Source of the DNA: an uncultured Ellagibacter sp.
GTDB lineage: Bacteria > Actinomycetota > Coriobacteriia > Coriobacteriales > Eggerthellaceae
DNA: 28,504 nt
Reading direction: 5' to 3'
Assembly: GCA_934661105.1 (NCBI GenBank)
Contig: CAKUIV010000008.1
Location: 1 to 28,504 of the forward strand
Both the position numbers and the translations under genes were made by a program. This document shows positions 25,433 through 28,504 of this stretch, in pieces; the first letter of the stretch is position 1, and every line of letters starts with the position of its first letter. The notes under the pieces are model-generated. The model saw only the letters and a program-made list of their open reading frames with translations. It did not search any database and had not been told where the DNA came from.

Positions 25433-26137
25433 ATGGCGTCCTGCTGCGGATCGAACGAAAAAGCCGCCTACGTGAAACCCGAACGTCCAAGCTGCGTGGA
25501 CTGCAAAACGCTTGGATGCGCGCACAACAACGGCCGCTATCCCTCGTTCTGCGAAACGAAAACGATGAGCGACGATGAGATATCCACGCTCCGCAGCGAC
25601 TACGAAGCCGACGCGGAAACCTACGAGTTCATGAAAGCGACTGCCAAAACCACTGCGCGAGGATTCGCCGAGCAGCTCTGCCGAGCCGAAGAGACCATGG
25701 ACTACGCGCATCGCATGGGATACAGGAAGATCGGTATCGCGTTTTGCGCAGGTGTCGCCGACGAGGCGCGAATCTTCGCGAAGATCCTGCGCATTCACGG
25801 CTACGAAGTGGTGGGCTACACCTGCAAGGTCGGCGCGCTTTCGAACGCGCAGATGGGACTCGAGGAAAGCTGCTGCAACTTCGGGCTCGTTGCCTGCAAC
25901 CCCTTGACGCAGGTGCGGCGCCTCAACGCCGAGAAAACCGACCTCAACGTGCTGATGGGCCTGTGCGTAGGGCACGACTCGTACTTCTACAAGCTCTCAA
26001 AAGCGCCTGTGACGACGCTTTTGACCAAGGACAAAGCCATGGTGAACAACCCGGGGGCGGCGCTGTGGGCATCGACCACGAGCTCGCTATGGAGCCGCAT
26101 GATGCGCCCTGACGATTCATTCGCGGCAAGAGACTAG
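25433..26137 (+). CDS. DUF1847 family cysteine-rich putative metal-binding protein
   Basis: Function unknown; the family occurs in anaerobes and is usually annotated as metal-binding. 234 residues from ATG 25433, with AAGGAG 7 nt upstream. The N-terminus has paired C4-C5 (SCCG), then C21, C24, C29 and C40 in CVDCKTLGC and SFC. The middle IGIAFCAGVADEARIFAKIL and GYEVVGYTCKVG resemble a Rossmann-like strand-loop. Later signatures are ESCCNFGLVACNPLTQ and LMGLCVGHDSYFYKLSKAPV followed by TTLLTKDK, all typical of DUF1847. More than ten cysteines suggest Fe-S or another metal. It is the only plus-strand gene here, divergent from tig and convergent with the LRR gene. Confidence 0.88.
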   Translation: MASCCGSNEKAAYVKPERPSCVDCKTLGCAHNNGRYPSFCETKTMSDDEISTLRSDYEADAETYEFMKATAKTTARGFAEQLCRAEETMDYAHRMGYRKIGIAFCAGVADEARIFAKILRIHGYEVVGYTCKVGALSNAQMGLEESCCNFGLVACNPLTQVRRLNAEKTDLNVLMGLCVGHDSYFYKLSKAPVTTLLTKDKAMVNNPGAALWASTTSSLWSRMMRPDDSFAARD

Positions 26138-26372
26138 CCCGAAAGCAAAATGCGGAGGCAAACGAAGGCTTTTTCAAGTTATCCCAACAAAAAATAATCG
26201 AAGTGCGAGGGCATACCGGTCAAGCAAGGAGCAACTCTGCAATAAGCTTCGTAAAACCCCAGGTCACGAAGATGTCGTCATTGGCTCTACCTCGCGAGAA
26301 GCGCTAAGCCCTCGCACTTGAGGCACTTTTTGTGAAGCTCGCAACTTGAAAACCGCGATTCCGCACCTCGGG
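26138..26372. other. Convergent intergenic region with nested inverted repeats; possible small RNA
   Basis: Lies between the ends of the DUF1847 and LRR genes. A 12-bp perfect inverted repeat (26201-26212 and 26308-26319, AAGTGCGAGGGC and its complement) brackets 95 nt. Inside it a 6-bp hairpin CTTCGT/ACGAAG (26247-26252 and 26266-26271) closes a 13-nt loop. T-runs follow the outer repeat on both strands (CACTTTTT on plus; ATTATTTTTT on minus). This could be a structured RNA or a long-armed double terminator. No protein frame or tRNA is convincing. Confidence 0.4.
26201..26319. repeat. 12-bp inverted repeat pair enclosing 95 nt
   Basis: The arms at 26201-26212 and 26308-26319 are exact reverse complements. 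No matching target duplication is seen in the flanks, so a small transposed element is not supported. Confidence 0.75.
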
Positions 26373-27026
26373 CTACGCGGATTCGGAGAAAAGCTTTCCC
26401 CGCACACGTTCTGGAGCGCATGCGGGATTAACTTTGGGGCAGCTTTTGAACACGCCCTGCCCCACCTCATCGATTTCCTCGGGGAACACGACGCTGTCGA
26501 GACTCGGGCAGTTCATGAACGCCTCATCGCCAAGCACCCGCAGCAAGCTGGGGAACTCGACGCGGCGCAATCCGCGGCATCCCGCGAAGGCGCGGCGTCC
26601 GATGGACTCTGCGCTCGACAGGTCAGGCGCCGCATCGAGTGCACGGCAGTTCATGAACGCCTGCGCCTCGACCTCGACAACGGCATGGGTGCCCTGCACC
26701 GCACGCAGAGCGAAGCAGCCCTTGAAAGCGCCTCGCGGAACGACTTCAAGGCGCGAAGGCAAGGTGACTTCCTCGAGCTTCTGACAATGCTCGAACGCCG
26801 ACGCCCCCAATCGCTCGAGGCTTTCCGGCAGCACGACGCGGCGCAGATTCAGGCATGCCGAGAATGCGTAGGGGCCGATCTCGCGCACGCCTGCGGGAAC
26901 GACGACTTCGCGAACGTCGTCGTTCCCGCGACACGCCTCGGACTCGATGCTCACCGTGCCCTCGGGAAACACAAGGCGCGCAGATCCGTCGCTTACGTAG
27001 CGCTTGACCGAGATCTCAAACGGCAA
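26373..27026 (-). CDS. Leucine-rich-repeat protein, BspA (LRR_5) type, apparently cytosolic
   Basis: Function unknown; probably a binding scaffold. 217 residues from TTG 27026, with AAGGGG 9 nt upstream overlapping the radical SAM stop; upstream in-frame codons lie inside that gene. Seven repeats have a strict 23-residue period: cysteines at 58, 81, 104, 127, 150, 173 and 196, each preceded by an A-F or V-F pair (YAFSAC, SAFEHC, GAFKGC, QAFMNC, RAFAGC, EAFMNC, GVFKSC). A degenerate eighth (SEAC, residue 32) starts the array. BspA-like proteins are usually surface adhesins, but no signal peptide, membrane segment or anchor is visible. It starts 13 bases after the radical SAM gene, so it is probably co-transcribed. 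Confidence 0.82.
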   Translation of the reverse strand: MPFEISVKRYVSDGSARLVFPEGTVSIESEACRGNDDVREVVVPAGVREIGPYAFSACLNLRRVVLPESLERLGASAFEHCQKLEEVTLPSRLEVVPRGAFKGCFALRAVQGTHAVVEVEAQAFMNCRALDAAPDLSSAESIGRRAFAGCRGLRRVEFPSLLRVLGDEAFMNCPSLDSVVFPEEIDEVGQGVFKSCPKVNPACAPERVRGKLFSESA

Positions 27027-27039
27027 ACCGGCACGCCCC

Positions 27040-28155
27040 TTACGAATGCTTGCCGCAGCAGCAACCCGCACCTGCCTGCGCGAGGGGATCGGGCATGACG
27101 TAGTCCTCGGGATTGCCCTTCTTCCACCAGTTCTTCCCATCGGCGCGGAAGCGCGGGTCGGGGTCGACGACGCCCGGCTCGAACCCGGCTTCGCGGATGC
27201 GCTCGACCGCATCCTCCACGGTGAAGCCGCGCCATTCGTCGACGTTGAACTCGGTGTCGCGCGGGTTCGCTCCACGTTCGACCGTGCACCCGTTCGCGCC
27301 CGCGTAAAGCGCCTCGGGGATGGCGGGGTGGCACCCCATGCAATGGATGCGCGACCCCACGGCGATGCGGACCGCGGCGAGGATCTGCAGCATGCGAGGC
27401 TTCGACACCGGCTCCATGCCCTCGAACGGCGTGCCGGGAACGTTCACGCGGAACATGACGCCCATGCTGTAGGGGTTGAACGACATGTCGTAGAGCACCT
27501 TGTCGGCTATCTCCTCGTTCGTATGCTCGATGCCGATGGGCTCGACGCACGTGCCCCAACGAAGCGGCGATTGGGAGATCGCCCGCATGGTCTGCTCGCG
27601 CAGCTTCGGGTCGAAGGGCGTGTCCACGCCCTCGCGCATGCGGCAGACATGGTAGGCGCTCGTGGCGCCCGCCTGGTAGGCAGCCTCAGCCATGGCCGGC
27701 GTGAGCTCGCCGACGTTGAGATTGATGAGGTAATCACCCGGAACCTGCTCGCGGATGTCGGCGAGCCATTCGGAGAGCGCTTTCACGTCGTAGAACTCGG
27801 TGGAGCGCAGCGTGAGCGTGGTGATGCCCGCTTCCACATAGGCGCGCGCCATCTCGATGATTTCTTCCTTGGTGTACTTGATCTCCTCGGTGACGAGCCC
27901 CCATTCGGTACCGAACGAGCAGAACTTGCAGTTCATGTCGCAGCTGCACATGTCCACCCCGATGGCTCCCGAGATACCGCACTTGTTGCCCGACGCGAAA
28001 TGCGCCACGCGGGAAGCGCACTCGCGCAAGTAGGCGACCTCTTCGGACTCGGGATCGAGCTCGAGCATCGACACGATGACGTCTTTAGGCTGCACGGCCC
28101 CGCGCAGCGACTCGTCGGTTGCCCGGTCGATCATCGCTTTCACTTCTTTATTCAT
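27040..28155 (-). CDS. BioB-fold radical SAM enzyme with CCC tail; not a canonical biotin synthase
   Basis: Predicted [4Fe-4S]/SAM radical enzyme, substrate unknown. 371 residues. C72, C76 and C79 form CDMNCKFC (C-x3-C-x2-C). GDYLINLNVGELTPAMAEAAYQAGA and RVNVPGTPFEGMEP, with ILAAVRIAVGSRIH after it, align by eye with the BioB barrel. The BioB auxiliary [2Fe-2S] ligands appear absent: strands where BioB has C97 and C128 read TLTLRSTE and LINLNVGE. Instead there are C171, C203, CMGC (272-275), C290 and a C-terminal CCCGKHS. AGAGGGG lies 7 nt before the ATG. It lies 42 bases after an ABC permease gene and just before the LRR gene. Alternatives include a HydE- or MqnE-like role, unproven. Confidence 0.83.
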   Translation of the reverse strand: MNKEVKAMIDRATDESLRGAVQPKDVIVSMLELDPESEEVAYLRECASRVAHFASGNKCGISGAIGVDMCSCDMNCKFCSFGTEWGLVTEEIKYTKEEIIEMARAYVEAGITTLTLRSTEFYDVKALSEWLADIREQVPGDYLINLNVGELTPAMAEAAYQAGATSAYHVCRMREGVDTPFDPKLREQTMRAISQSPLRWGTCVEPIGIEHTNEEIADKVLYDMSFNPYSMGVMFRVNVPGTPFEGMEPVSKPRMLQILAAVRIAVGSRIHCMGCHPAIPEALYAGANGCTVERGANPRDTEFNVDEWRGFTVEDAVERIREAGFEPGVVDPDPRFRADGKNWWKKGNPEDYVMPDPLAQAGAGCCCGKHS

Positions 28156-28172
28156 GGTTCGTCCCCTCTCTT

Positions 28173-28193
28173 TGGCGCGGTGACGACGCGCCA
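28173..28193. other. Hairpin between the ABC permease and the radical SAM gene
   Basis: TGGCGCG (28173-28179) and CGCGCCA (28187-28193) form a perfect 7-bp stem with a 7-nt loop. On the minus strand it begins 4 bases after the permease stop and is followed by AAAGAGAGGGG, the ribosome site of the radical SAM gene. It lacks a U-run, so it suggests differential stability rather than termination. Confidence 0.45.
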
Positions 28194-28197
28194 GCGT

Positions 28198-28504
28198 CTA
28201 ATGCCATTTGGTGAAGCGCTTCTGCAGCCACGCCGACCCGTAGTTCAGCACGGTGACGGTGATGCCGCAGGTGATGATGCCCGCATAGATGTTCGCATAG
28301 TTCGCGAACACGTTCGCGTTCGAAATCCAGTACCCGATGCCCGACTTCGCGCCGAAGCTTTCGGCGTACATGAGCATGAGGAAGCCCGTGGTGAGCGAAA
28401 CGCGCAGGCCCTTCAGGATGTCCGGCAAGATGTAGGGCATGATGACCTTCGTGATCATGGTGAAGTTGCTCACCTTGAGCACGCGGGTGTTGTCGATGAT
28501 CGCA
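28198..28504 (-). CDS. NitT/TauT-family ABC transporter permease, C-terminal part only
   Basis: Inner-membrane subunit of a binding-protein-dependent importer; nitrate, sulfonate, taurine and thiamine-precursor systems belong to this family, so the substrate is open. About 101 codons are visible, with the frame open at the window's right edge. NFTMITKVIMPYILPDILKG is the cytoplasmic EAA-loop region that contacts the ATPase, and GLRVSLTTGFLMLMYAES plus IYAGIITCGITVTVLNYGSA are membrane segments. It ends KRFTKWH with TAG at 28198. Together with the radical SAM gene it suggests uptake of a substrate or precursor that the enzyme processes, which is inference. Confidence 0.88.
   Translation of the reverse strand, partial: AIIDNTRVLKVSNFTMITKVIMPYILPDILKGLRVSLTTGFLMLMYAESFGAKSGIGYWISNANVFANYANIYAGIITCGITVTVLNYGSAWLQKRFTKWH

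Noticed and set aside
26201..26319. Retron-like non-coding RNA (outer inverted repeat around internal hairpins)
   Set aside because: No reverse transcriptase gene lies beside it or anywhere in the window, so only a general structured-RNA suggestion is kept.
26138..26372. Insertion-sequence remnant or small transposable element
   Set aside because: The inverted repeat has no target duplication and no transposase fragment nearby.
26264..26470. 68-residue minus-strand frame after the LRR gene as a small protein
   Set aside because: It overlaps the LRR 3' end and the inverted repeat, with no Shine-Dalgarno or recognisable content.

Overview
The window is a GC-rich bacterial chromosome segment in which almost every gene lies on the minus strand. 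The gene set is core housekeeping: translation, protein export, proteolysis and tRNA modification. GC richness, GlyQS-type glycyl-tRNA synthetase, a PPDK/PDRP pair and anaerobe-style accessory genes (BioB-like radical SAM, DUF1847, cysteine-rich flavodoxin) suggest an anaerobic actinobacterium, probably class Coriobacteriia (Eggerthellaceae-like). That placement is inference from gene content, not from a marker search.

Reading along the minus strand (right to left): the right edge holds the end of a NitT/TauT-type ABC permease, a BioB-fold radical SAM enzyme and a cytosolic BspA-type leucine-rich-repeat protein. These look like one transcription unit of unknown purpose. It converges on a plus-strand DUF1847 gene across a 235-bp gap that contains a 12-bp inverted repeat around a smaller hairpin. 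DUF1847 is divergent from tig. Then come tig, clpP, clpX (chaperone and protease), valS, a two-TM double-zinc-ribbon protein and ffh. A cysteine-rich flavodoxin gene follows, then rpsP-khpA-rimM-trmD (ribosome and tRNA maturation) and lepB. The next block is glyQ-glyS-ppsR-ppdK (glycyl-tRNA synthetase plus PPDK and its regulator), followed by asnS, mtnA, dgt, azlC-azlD, rplS and a truncated rnhB at the left edge.

The order is a rearranged form of the widespread ffh-rpsP-khpA-rimM-trmD-rplS-lepB-rnhB block: about 12 kb of synthetase, metabolic and transport genes separates lepB from rplS-rnhB, and a flavodoxin gene separates ffh from rpsP. Several intrinsic terminators (after rplS, ppdK and rimM) sit only about 25-45 nt before the next start codon, leaving no room for an ordinary promoter between, so partial readthrough or upstream internal promoters are likely. 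Sigma-70-like promoters are readable before rplS, rpsP and tig, with -10 boxes before ffh, the zinc-ribbon gene and DUF1847. The least explained part is the right end, 26.1-28.5 kb.

No tRNA, rRNA, CRISPR array, insertion sequence or prophage gene was seen.
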